From JALYUA01 sp039933215 (lineage in GTDB: Bacteria; Acidobacteriota; Thermoanaerobaculia; UBA5066; Gp7-AA6), in NCBI GenBank assembly GCA_039933215.1, contig JBDTOO010000099.1:1-9280 (forward strand): a DNA stretch of 9,280 nt, read 5' to 3'. Below are positions 1 through 5,906 of the stretch, in pieces. Each line of letters starts with the position of its first letter. Positions within the stretch are counted from its first letter, which is position 1. The notes under the pieces were generated by a model. That model searched no databases, was not told the origin of the DNA, and saw only the letters and a list, made by a program, of their open reading frames with translations. The position numbers and the translations under genes were made by a program.

Positions 1-2609
1 CACTCGACCCGGGCACGCGCCTCGGCTCCTTCGAGGTCCTCGGACCGCTCGGAGCGGGCGGGATGGGAGAGGTCTACCGGGCGATCGACACGCGGCTCGG
101 ACGCGAGGTCGCGATCAAGATCCTCCCGGCCGAGTTCGCGCAGGACGAGGGCCGCCTCGTGCGCTTCGAACGCGAAGCGCGGCTCCTGGCGTCGCTCAAC
201 CACCCCGGGCTCGCGGCCATCTACGGCCTCGAGCAATCCGGGCCGTGGCGCTACATCGTCATGGAGCTCGTCCCCGGCCAGACACTCTCCGAGAAGCTCG
301 CATCCGGCGCGCTCTCGATTCCCGAGGCTCTCGGCCTCGCCCGGCAGATCGCCGAAGCGCTCGAGGCGGCCCACGAGAAGGGCATCGTCCACCGCGACCT
401 GAAGCCGTCGAACATCAAGGTGACCCCCGAAGGGAAGGTCAAGGTCCTGGATCTCGGGCTCGCGAAGGCGATGGACCTGAAGACCGATCCTTCCGACACC
501 AATTCCCCGACCGTCGTCCTCGAGCAAACGCGGCCGGGTGTCATCCTCGGCACCGCCGAGTTCATGAGCCCCGAGCAGGCGCGGGGCCGCACGCTCGACA
601 AGCGGTCGGACATCTGGTCGTACGGCTGTGTCTTCTTCGAGATGCTCTCGGGCCGCCGTCCGTTCACCGGCGAGACGATCTCCGACATCATCGCGTCCAT
701 TCTCGCGTCCGAGCCGGACTGGGCGCTCCTCCCCGCCGCGACGCCGCGGCGGATCCGCGAGCTCATTCGACGGTGCCTCGAAAAGGACCTGAGCCAGCGC
801 CTGCGCGACATTGGCGACGCGCGCCTCGAGATCGACACCGTCCTGTCCGGCGGGAAGGATTCCGCTCCGATTCCGTCCGACGCCCGTCCGTTCTCCGTCG
901 GGCGGCGGGCCGCGGCCGTCTTCGCGGCCGTGCTCGCCGGCGCGGGCGCGTGGTGGGTGTTCACGCACCGCAGTCTTCCGGGAACCTCCGCTCCGTCTCC
1001 GACCTCCGCCGGCGCGACAACGAGCTCGCGGCGCTCGCTCGCCGTCCTTCCGTTCCGCGACATCTCGTCCCCGTCCGGCAACACGTTCCTGGGCGACGGG
1101 ATCGTCGAGACCGTGAGCGCGCGCCTCGGACGGGTGCCGGGCGTCCAGGTCGTCACGCCGGCCCCCGGCGCGGCCCTGGCGAGCCATGCGAGCGACCCGT
1201 TCCTCCTCGCCCGCGACTACGGGGCCGACCTGTTCCTCGTCGGAGCGATCCAGCACGAGAAGGATCGCGTGCGGATCACGTACGCGGTCTGGGACCGGCG
1301 CGACCGCACGCAAATCACCGGCGGCGACGTGACAGGACCGAGCTCGAGTCTCTTCTCCATTCAGGACGAGCTGACCGACCGCGTCTGCAAGGAGCTGAAC
1401 CTCGCCCGCGCGGCCGCGGCGCCCCCCTCCGGGCTGACCGGTCAGCAGCAGGAGCGCTACGTCGAAGCGCTCGGGGCGCTGCTGCGCTGGGACCAGGCCG
1501 ACTCGATCGACCATGCCGTGTCGGTGCTCGACGCGCTCGCAGCCGAGGCGCCGGCGTCCGCTCTCGCGCATGCCGCCCTCGCGCGGGCGCAGCTCAAGAA
1601 ATACGAGGTCTCGCACGACGCCGCGTGGGCGCAGCGGGCGGCCGCCGAATGCGACCGGGCCGCCGCGCTCGACGCCGCGCTCCCCCAGGTCCACGTCACG
1701 CGCGGCGCGCTCCTCGCCCGCACGGGACATCCCGGCGAGGCAGTGGGCGAGTACGAAAAGGCGCTCGCGCAGGAACCGAACCTGATCGAGGCCATGCTCG
1801 GTCTCGCCAACGCGCAGAGGGCCGCCGGCCGGGCGGCGGACGCCGAGAAGACTTACCGGCGCGCGATCGCCCTGCAGCCGAATCTTTGGATCGCCTACAA
1901 CGGGCTCGGACGGCTCTATTACGACCAGGGGCGCTACGGCGACGCCGCCACCGCCTACCGGGAGGTCGTGCGCCTCACTCCGGACAATATCCGGGGCTAC
2001 AACAATCTCGGAGCGACCCTCCAGCAACTCGACGAACTCGACCGTGCCTTCGAGGCGTACGAGACCTCCGCCCGTCTGAACCCATCGGACGCGAACACGC
2101 AATCGAATCTCGGGACGCTCCACTATTTCCTGCGGCGCTATCCCGAGGCGGCCGCCTGCTTCGAGCGCGCGACGGCGATCACCCCGAACAAGTCGCTCTA
2201 CTGGACCAACCTCGGCGACGCCTATCTCCGAGCCCCCGGACTCGCGGGCCGCGCCCCGGCGGCATACGACCGCGCGGCGGAGCGGGCGCGCGCCGAGATC
2301 GCCGTCGATCCCCGCGACGCCGCCGCCCACGCGACGCTCGCGCTCGCGCTCGCGCGGAAAGGCGACGCGCGGGCTGCGCGCGAGGAAGTGCGACGCTCGG
2401 TCGATCTCGGCCCGAAGGATCCCGAGAACCTCTACCAGGCGGCCGTCGTCGCGGCGCTCGCCGGAGAAAAGGAAGAGGCGGCGCAGTGGGTCCGCAAGGC
2501 GATCGAAGGCGGGATGTCCGTCGCGCAGGTGCGGCGGGAGCCCGAGTTCGACCGCCTTCGCGAAGTCCCCGTTTTTCAGCGGGCGATCGCGGCCGGCAAG
2601 ACCGCGTAG
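1..2609 (+). CDS. Membrane-anchored Ser/Thr protein kinase with TolB/FlgO-like domain and TPR repeats (5'-partial)
   Basis: Hanks-type Ser/Thr kinase whose N-terminus lies left of the window. The frame is open from base 3, and the ATG at 63 falls inside the glycine-rich loop (LGAGGMGEVYR), so it is not the start. Visible motifs are the VAIK lysine (117-119), HRDLKPSN (390-413), DLG in place of the usual DFG (450-458), the SPE motif (567-575), and DIWSYG in subdomain IX. A single hydrophobic helix (about 903-965) follows the kinase and should anchor it in the inner membrane. Beyond it is a TolB/FlgO-like alpha/beta domain beginning LAVLPFRD (about 1038-1410), then roughly eight TPR units (about 1690-2540) for protein contacts. 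This kinase-TM-TolB-TPR layout is common in Acidobacteriota; the substrate is unknown. The kinase assignment is certain, the sensory role of the C-terminal part is inferred. The stop is TAG. Confidence 0.96.
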   Translation, partial: LDPGTRLGSFEVLGPLGAGGMGEVYRAIDTRLGREVAIKILPAEFAQDEGRLVRFEREARLLASLNHPGLAAIYGLEQSGPWRYIVMELVPGQTLSEKLASGALSIPEALGLARQIAEALEAAHEKGIVHRDLKPSNIKVTPEGKVKVLDLGLAKAMDLKTDPSDTNSPTVVLEQTRPGVILGTAEFMSPEQARGRTLDKRSDIWSYGCVFFEMLSGRRPFTGETISDIIASILASEPDWALLPAATPRRIRELIRRCLEKDLSQRLRDIGDARLEIDTVLSGGKDSAPIPSDARPFSVGRRAAAVFAAVLAGAGAWWVFTHRSLPGTSAPSPTSAGATTSSRRSLAVLPFRDISSPSGNTFLGDGIVETVSARLGRVPGVQVVTPAPGAALASHASDPFLLARDYGADLFLVGAIQHEKDRVRITYAVWDRRDRTQITGGDVTGPSSSLFSIQDELTDRVCKELNLARAAAAPPSGLTGQQQERYVEALGALLRWDQADSIDHAVSVLDALAAEAPASALAHAALARAQLKKYEVSHDAAWAQRAAAECDRAAALDAALPQVHVTRGALLARTGHPGEAVGEYEKALAQEPNLIEAMLGLANAQRAAGRAADAEKTYRRAIALQPNLWIAYNGLGRLYYDQGRYGDAATAYREVVRLTPDNIRGYNNLGATLQQLDELDRAFEAYETSARLNPSDANTQSNLGTLHYFLRRYPEAAACFERATAITPNKSLYWTNLGDAYLRAPGLAGRAPAAYDRAAERARAEIAVDPRDAAAHATLALALARKGDARAAREEVRRSVDLGPKDPENLYQAAVVAALAGEKEEAAQWVRKAIEGGMSVAQVRREPEFDRLREVPVFQRAIAAGKTA

Positions 2610-2618
2610 CCCCTTTTC

Positions 2619-2643
2619 CGAGACGGCCGAGGCCGCCTCGTTT
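2619..2643 (+). terminator. Possible weak terminator after the kinase gene
   Basis: An imperfect hairpin lies 9 bases after the kinase stop. CGGC (2624-2627) pairs with GCCG (2632-2635) around a 4-base loop. CGAG (2619-2622) pairs with CTCG (2637-2640) beyond one A-C mismatch. Only three T residues follow, so it may be a weak attenuator or nothing. The next gene starts 26 bases further on. Confidence 0.3.
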
Positions 2644-2669
2644 CATCCGGAAAAAAGGAGGAGAGAGAC

Positions 2670-3113
2670 ATGACCACCCCTTCGCTTCGTCGTCGTCGGG
2701 TCCTTCCCGTTCTCTGGCTCGCCGCGTCGGCGCTCGCCGCGGGCGCGTGCTGCTCGTCCGGCCTGCGGGCGCCGGGGGGCGCTTCGGCGGGGGCGCCCCT
2801 CAGCCCGAAGGATCTCGCGTGCGACGTTCAGGTCATCGTGGTCACCGCCGACGGAAAGACCCATCCCGAGGTCGCGCGCATCTACCCCCACCAGGTCGTC
2901 ATCTGGGTCTCCGACGCGGACGGCCTGACCATCCAGTGGAAGGCGACGAACCCATTCCCGAGGCCGCCGCAGGCCGCCGGCCGGTTCGTCTACTCGATCG
3001 ACGCGCCCACGGGTCCTCCCGGAATGTACGAATACACCGGGGAGATCGTGAAGGGAGAGAAGCACATCCCGATCGATCCGCGCCTCGAGATCATGGACTT
3101 AAAGAAAAAATAG
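2670..3113 (+). CDS. Small exported cupredoxin-fold-like protein (hypothetical)
   Basis: A 147-residue protein. The N-terminus (four arginines at residues 7-10, then a hydrophobic stretch 11-26) is a Sec-type signal. Cys27 and Cys28 follow A-G-A, a poor but possible lipobox, so it may be a lipoprotein or a cleaved periplasmic protein. The mature part (about 45-143) has alternating hydrophobic strands (VQVIVVTADGK, YPHQVVIWVSDADG, GMYEYTGEIVKG) and ends in DPRLEIM, a pattern of small beta-sandwich proteins resembling cupredoxins. No Cys or Met and no paired His occur in ligand positions, so copper binding is unlikely. The start is set by a perfect AAGGAGG (2655-2661) eight bases before the ATG, the strongest ribosome site in the window, which suggests high expression. 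It lies 60 bases after the kinase gene and 53 before the permease-family gene, so co-transcription is possible. Fold assignment is inference. Confidence 0.8.
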   Translation: MTTPSLRRRRVLPVLWLAASALAAGACCSSGLRAPGGASAGAPLSPKDLACDVQVIVVTADGKTHPEVARIYPHQVVIWVSDADGLTIQWKATNPFPRPPQAAGRFVYSIDAPTGPPGMYEYTGEIVKGEKHIPIDPRLEIMDLKKK

Positions 3114-3166
3114 ATTCGGTATGGCATCGGGGTTGCTCTGGCGACCGCCGTGAGCCGTACTCGCCG

Positions 3167-3649
3167 ATGAGCCGCGCCGGGCCGACCACCCCCAATTGCG
3201 GGTTCCTCGAGCGCTGCTCGCTGAGAGTGACGGGTTGGGCGGGGGGCACCTCCGCCTTCGCGATCGCGGTCGGCGTGGTGCTCGTCTGGGCGCTCACGGG
3301 ACCATTGTTCCATTTCTCGGACACCTGGCAGCTCGTGATCAACACGGGAACGACGATCGTGACGTTCCTGATGGTGTTCCTGATCCAGCGGGCGCAGAAC
3401 AAGGAGGCGAAGGCCGTTCAGCTCAAGCTGAACGAGATCGTCGCCGCGGTCCAGGGAGCGAGCAACCGGTTGATCGACGTAGAGAATCTTTCCGAGGCCG
3501 AGATCACGCGGCTCCAGGAGCATTTCCGGGAACTAGCCGACCGGACCAAGCAGGAAGGCAATTTCCAGACGTCCCATTCGATCGAGGAGGCCGAGCAGGC
3601 CCTGGGTCGCAGAAGCAAAATGAAACCGAAGAAGAGCGTCGAGGCGTAG
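3167..3649 (+). CDS. Low-affinity iron permease family membrane protein
   Basis: A 160-residue protein with two adjacent membrane helices. The first contains VVLVWALTGPLF and the second TGTTIVTFLMVFLIQ. The linking segment FSDTWQLVINTGTTIVTF and the following QLKLNEIVAAV, then the acidic LSEAEITRLQEHFREL helix, are the hallmark of the bacterial branch of the low-affinity iron permease family (Pfam Iron_permease). Despite the name, bacterial members are short and their transport activity is doubtful; a small membrane protein with a cytoplasmic coiled coil is a fair description. The Lys-rich C-terminus ends at TAG 3647-3649, inside a strong stem-loop. ATG 3167 is the first usable in-frame start after the neighbouring gene, but no clear Shine-Dalgarno precedes it, so translation may depend on coupling to, or transcription with, the gene upstream. 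Confidence 0.9.
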   Translation: MSRAGPTTPNCGFLERCSLRVTGWAGGTSAFAIAVGVVLVWALTGPLFHFSDTWQLVINTGTTIVTFLMVFLIQRAQNKEAKAVQLKLNEIVAAVQGASNRLIDVENLSEAEITRLQEHFRELADRTKQEGNFQTSHSIEEAEQALGRRSKMKPKKSVEA

Positions 3650-3670
3650 CTCCGCGACGCCTCGACGCTC
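3634..3670 (-). terminator. Perfect 13-bp stem-loop across the iron-permease stop codon, likely terminator between convergent genes
   Basis: GAGCGTCGAGGCG (3634-3646) is exactly complementary to 3658-3670, with an 11-base loop (3647-3657) that begins with the TAG stop of the plus-strand gene. Read on the minus strand, the stem is followed by a T-rich stretch (TTCTTCGGTTTCATTTT), so it best suits termination of the minus-strand gene ending at 3761. On the plus strand no T run follows. It may act in both directions, as hairpins between convergent genes often do. Confidence 0.55.
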
Positions 3671-3760
3671 TCCTGGCTCTGGCTCCTTAGTTCCTCGGCG
3701 TTCTCGGCGCGCCCGGGTCTTCGGCGCGCGCCACCCACCGCCACGCCACACTGCGCTCTG

Positions 3761-4141
3761 TCAACGGTCGCCGCGATCTCCGTGTCCGGAGGTCACTTTG
3801 GTGCGCGCCTTCTGACGGCGGTCGGCGGCGAGCGAACGGCCCACCTCGTCCATCTCGCGGAAAGAGCCGTCAGCCTCGCGGTGCGCAAAGAAATTTCCGG
3901 TGGGAGTCTTTACCAGATCCCGCTTCCCGGATCCTCTGGCCTTTCCGGACGTCTTCGCCGAGGAGCGTTTCTTCGAAGGCGCCTTCGAAGAGGCCTTCCT
4001 CGTCGAGGACTTCGCCTTCCCGCCCGACCTGGACGCCGAGGACCGGCGAGATCCGCTGGCCGTCGACTTCTTCTTTCCCTTCTTCCCGGCAGAGGAACTC
4101 GAACCTTTCGATCCTTTTTTCGCGGAACGGTTCGATGCCAT
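3761..4141 (-). CDS. Lys/Ser-rich histone-H1-like small protein with conserved C-terminal domain
   Basis: A 126-residue, strongly basic protein in two parts. Residues 1-75 are low-complexity Lys, Ser, Ala, Arg and Gly, resembling the disordered DNA-binding tails of histone H1-like and SWIB/H1-type bacterial proteins. Residues 79-126 are ordered-looking (TPTGNFFAHREADGSF, then REMDEVGRSLAADRRQKA and a GHGDRGDR end). The pattern of a short beta-like strand, the EVGRSLAADRRQ helix and a KxTV-type strand followed by GHGD recalls a family of small uncharacterised bacterial proteins; I know of no assigned function. The ATG at 4141 is preceded by a purine-rich GAAGGGGGA. It lies 78 bases downstream of the Gly/Ser-rich gene on the same strand and next to divergent ku. 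A role in coating or protecting DNA is inference from composition and neighbours. Confidence 0.82.
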   Translation of the reverse strand: MASNRSAKKGSKGSSSSAGKKGKKKSTASGSRRSSASRSGGKAKSSTRKASSKAPSKKRSSAKTSGKARGSGKRDLVKTPTGNFFAHREADGSFREMDEVGRSLAADRRQKARTKVTSGHGDRGDR

Positions 4142-4219
4142 CAGGTCCCCCTTCTCGAAAAAGCTCTGGCGGGCAGAATGCCCACCGGAGCGAAAACCGT
4201 CTCGGACCGGTCCGGTGCC

Positions 4220-4546
4220 TCAGGCTTCCTCGTCCTCGTCTTCGACCTCGTCCTTGCCGCCGGGCCGGCCGGTCGAACTGGTCGATCCGGGGGTGTTGTT
4301 GCGCCCGCTCTCTTCGCGAGAGGAGGTCCCGCGCGGAGACGACTCCTGGCCTTCGCTGCCCGTTCGCCCGCCCGCACCGCTCCGAGAGCCCGACCCCGAA
4401 GAGCCCGAGCCCGAAGAGCCAGATTTGGAGCCCTGGTTGCCCTGTCCCGTCTGGCCTCCGCGGCCGCCTTCGTTCTGTCCGGTCGTGCTCTGGCTGCGCT
4501 TGTTCTTGTCGTCATCCATGGAACCGCGTCCCTTGTCGTTCGGCAT
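4220..4546 (-). CDS. Gly/Ser-rich disordered protein with acidic C-terminal tail (hypothetical)
   Basis: A 108-residue low-complexity protein with no predicted fold. It has a charged N-terminus (MPNDKGRGSMDDDKNKRSQ), a Gly/Gln/Ser tract with repeated SGS units (minus strand of about 4386-4425), a Ser/Glu/Arg stretch, and an acidic end (DEVEDEDEEA). Longer in-frame extensions exist, but the ATG at 4546 is preceded at six bases by AGGGAGG (complement of 4553-4559), which fixes the start. An internal ATG at 4519 with a weaker site is the alternative. The promoter must lie in the 127-base gap shared with divergent ku, and the gene probably continues into the Lys/Ser-rich gene 78 bases on. Composition resembles hydrophilic, stress-associated disordered proteins; the function is unknown. 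A genuine gene is supported by the ribosome site, the strand-consistent reading frame and third-position G/C bias. Confidence 0.68.
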   Translation of the reverse strand: MPNDKGRGSMDDDKNKRSQSTTGQNEGGRGGQTGQGNQGSKSGSSGSGSSGSGSRSGAGGRTGSEGQESSPRGTSSREESGRNNTPGSTSSTGRPGGKDEVEDEDEEA

Positions 4547-4673
4547 CTGAAGCCTCCCTGGGATAGCAGGAACCCCATTATTCCCTGATACGCGGAAATT
4601 GCAGGAAGCATGCCTCGCGACGCGCGCGTCCGGCTGGCAGGACGATTGCTCCGGCCCGAGCCGGAGGATCACC
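4547..4673. promoter_or_regulatory. Divergent intergenic region between the Gly/Ser-rich gene and ku
   Basis: This 127-base gap must hold the promoters for both ku (rightward) and the Gly/Ser-rich/Lys-rich pair (leftward). It is the most A/T-containing stretch nearby (around CCCCATTATTCCCTGATA, 4573-4590), consistent with promoter DNA. Specific -35/-10 boxes cannot be assigned with confidence. Both outgoing ribosome sites lie at its ends: AGGGAGG on the minus strand (4553-4559) and GGAGG on the plus strand (4663-4667). Confidence 0.5.
4649..4667 (+). promoter_or_regulatory. Hairpin sequestering the ku ribosome binding site
   Basis: CTCCGGC (4649-4655) and GCCGGAG (4660-4666) are perfect complements around a CCGA loop, giving a 7-bp GC-rich hairpin in the ku leader. 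The right arm contains GGAG of the Shine-Dalgarno GGAGG (4663-4667), which is six bases before the ATG at 4674. The pairing is seen directly; a regulatory effect on ku translation is inference. Confidence 0.5.
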
Positions 4674-5501
4674 ATGCGTGCCATCTGGAGCGGCCACATC
4701 ACCTTCGGTCTCATCTCGATTCCTGTCGGTGTTTATTCCGCGATCGAGGCCTCGGAGCGCGTCTCGTTCCGTCTCCTCCATCGCAAGGACATGGCGCCCA
4801 TCCAGTACAAGAAGTTCTGCAGCAAGGAAGGGATCGAGGTCGAAAACGACGAGATCGTGAAGGGGTACCAGGTCTCGAAGAACAAGTACACGATCGTCGA
4901 AAAGGAAGAGCTCGAGGAAGTGGAAGAGGAGCTCGGCGAGGGCGATCGCAGCATCGAGGTGCTGCAGTTCGTCGAGTTCGGGTCGATCAACCCGCTGTCC
5001 TTCGAGAAGCCCTACTACCTTGCGCCGATGAAGGGCGGAGAGAAGGCCTACGGCGTCCTCCGGGACGCACTGAACGACGCCCATCGGGTCGGTATCACGC
5101 GCTTCCACCTCCGCTCGAAGCCTCTCCTGGCGGCTCTCATCCCCGGACAGAAGGCGCTCGCTCTCGGCGTCCTCCGCCCATACGAGGAGCTCCGCGATCC
5201 CGGTGCCCTCCCGATACCCGCCTCCACGAAGAAGTCCGCCGAAGTCAAGATGGCGCGGCTGCTCATCGATCAGCTCTCCACGGAAGAGTGGGATCCGACG
5301 GCGCATCCGAACGAATATCGGAAGGCCCTCCACAAGCTTCTCGCCTCCAAGCGCAAGTTCGCCGTGGCGGAGCCCGTCCGCGCCGGGAAGGGCAAGGACG
5401 AAAACGTCGTCGATCTGATGGAGGCGCTGCGGCGCAGCGTGGCCAACGCGGGGGGGGCCAGGGCCCGTCCGAAGAAGACGGCGAAGCGCGGCGCCGCCTG
5501 A
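4674..5501 (+). CDS. ku: Ku protein, bacterial non-homologous end joining
   Basis: Bacterial Ku homologue, 275 residues, the usual length of the family. It forms a homodimeric ring that loads on DNA double-strand ends, protects them and recruits the ligase LigD. The N-terminus MRAIWSGHITFGLISIPV is the Ku signature, followed by SFRLLHRKD, a cysteine segment (KKFCSKEGIEVENDEIVKGY), an acidic helix (EELEEVEEELGE), FVEFGSINPLSFEKPYYLAP, and the bridge region LALGVLRPYEELRDP. The C-terminal tail is basic (ARARPKKTAKRGAA), as in Ku proteins whose tails help DNA binding and ring threading. The start is ATG 4674 with GGAGG at six bases; a longer in-frame TTG start at 4599 would add residues unlike Ku. 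No LigD is present within the window, so it must be encoded elsewhere if NHEJ is complete. The gene converges on the VOC-like gene with a 27-base gap. Confidence 0.97.
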   Translation: MRAIWSGHITFGLISIPVGVYSAIEASERVSFRLLHRKDMAPIQYKKFCSKEGIEVENDEIVKGYQVSKNKYTIVEKEELEEVEEELGEGDRSIEVLQFVEFGSINPLSFEKPYYLAPMKGGEKAYGVLRDALNDAHRVGITRFHLRSKPLLAALIPGQKALALGVLRPYEELRDPGALPIPASTKKSAEVKMARLLIDQLSTEEWDPTAHPNEYRKALHKLLASKRKFAVAEPVRAGKGKDENVVDLMEALRRSVANAGGARARPKKTAKRGAA

Positions 5502-5528
5502 GGGCCGCGCCCGGGACACCGGTGCGGA

Positions 5529-5906
5529 TCAGGCGTCGGGTTTCTTTCGCCGGCGCCGCCATCGCGGTTTGGGAGCCCGCCGAAACTCGCGCATCGTGAG
5601 GGCGAGGACGGCCAGCAGAGAAACCGACCAGGAGTCCCCGCCCAGCGAATCCTCCGTCGCACGACGGCGGGACCGTTTCAGGTGCTCGACGGCGAGGTGG
5701 ATTTCTTCGACGCCCTCGGCTTCGCCGGACCGGGTCGGCCGGATGGCGAGAAAAAGCTCGGGCCCTTCGCCGAGCACGATCTCGCGGCGGCTCGAGGAGA
5801 GCGTGCGCCACCCGAGGAGGTCGCGGCACCGGCGGGCGAGCGCTTGCGGGTCGTGGGCGCGGATCCCGATGCCGTGAAAGGCGAGAGGCGACGGCGCTCG
5901 CTTCAC
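5529..5906 (-). CDS. VOC (glyoxalase/dioxygenase fold)-like small protein, possibly degenerate
   Basis: A 125-residue protein starting at GTG 5906, which overlaps the TGA of the HAD gene by four bases (GTGA), the arrangement of translationally coupled genes. The first half (residues 8-57, FHGIGIRAHDP, then ALARRCRDLLGW, EIVLGEGPELFLAI) matches the beta-alpha-beta-beta-beta start of a VOC/glyoxalase module, with His11 at the customary metal-ligand position. The second half begins correctly (EEIHLAVEHL, about 68-77) but lacks the usual closing strands with a DPDGN motif. Instead it has a short hydrophobic run (VSLLAVLAL) and a very basic tail (REFRRAPKPRWRRRRKK). It may be a divergent member, or one with a damaged second half. 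Substrate is unknown. Coupling to the HAD phosphatase suggests a shared small-molecule or detoxification role, which is inference. Confidence 0.7.
   Translation of the reverse strand: MKRAPSPLAFHGIGIRAHDPQALARRCRDLLGWRTLSSSRREIVLGEGPELFLAIRPTRSGEAEGVEEIHLAVEHLKRSRRRATEDSLGGDSWSVSLLAVLALTMREFRRAPKPRWRRRRKKPDA

Noticed and set aside
251..1156. Antisense open frame across the kinase domain
   Set aside because: No motif or ribosome site; it lies wholly opposite the confirmed kinase and its composition is typical of a GC-rich antisense frame.
2670..3113. Functional blue-copper protein
   Set aside because: The strand pattern suggests the fold, but there is no Cys/His/Met ligand set after the signal peptide.
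245..3166. Very long plus-strand open frame overlapping the kinase and cupredoxin-like genes
   Set aside because: Its product is Arg/Pro/Ala-rich without domains, a shadow of the GC-rich kinase gene in another frame. Only its last 160 codons (from 3167) encode a real protein, the iron-permease-family gene.
3706..3732. GGCGCGC/GCGCGCC inverted repeat in the gap after the iron-permease gene
   Set aside because: Only seven bases of simple G/C alternation and no T tract; expected by chance in such DNA.
3782..4588. Plus-strand open frames opposite the Lys/Ser-rich and Gly/Ser-rich genes
   Set aside because: Their Phe/Glu-rich and Arg/Ala/Pro-rich products are the expected mirror of Lys/Ser codons, with no start signals. 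The minus-strand genes have ribosome sites and one has a conserved-looking domain.
4599..4673. TTG start for ku at 4599
   Set aside because: It adds 25 residues not found in Ku proteins. ATG 4674 begins exactly at the family signature and follows GGAGG.
4547..4714. N-terminal extension of the Gly/Ser-rich protein to 4714
   Set aside because: It would overlap the ku start and its leader hairpin, and the added residues are unlike the rest. The ATG at 4546 has a good ribosome site.
5486..5510. GCGCGG/CCGCGC stem spanning the ku stop as a terminator
   Set aside because: Six-base stem with a long loop and no T run; too weak to call, although the 27-base convergent gap would suit a terminator.
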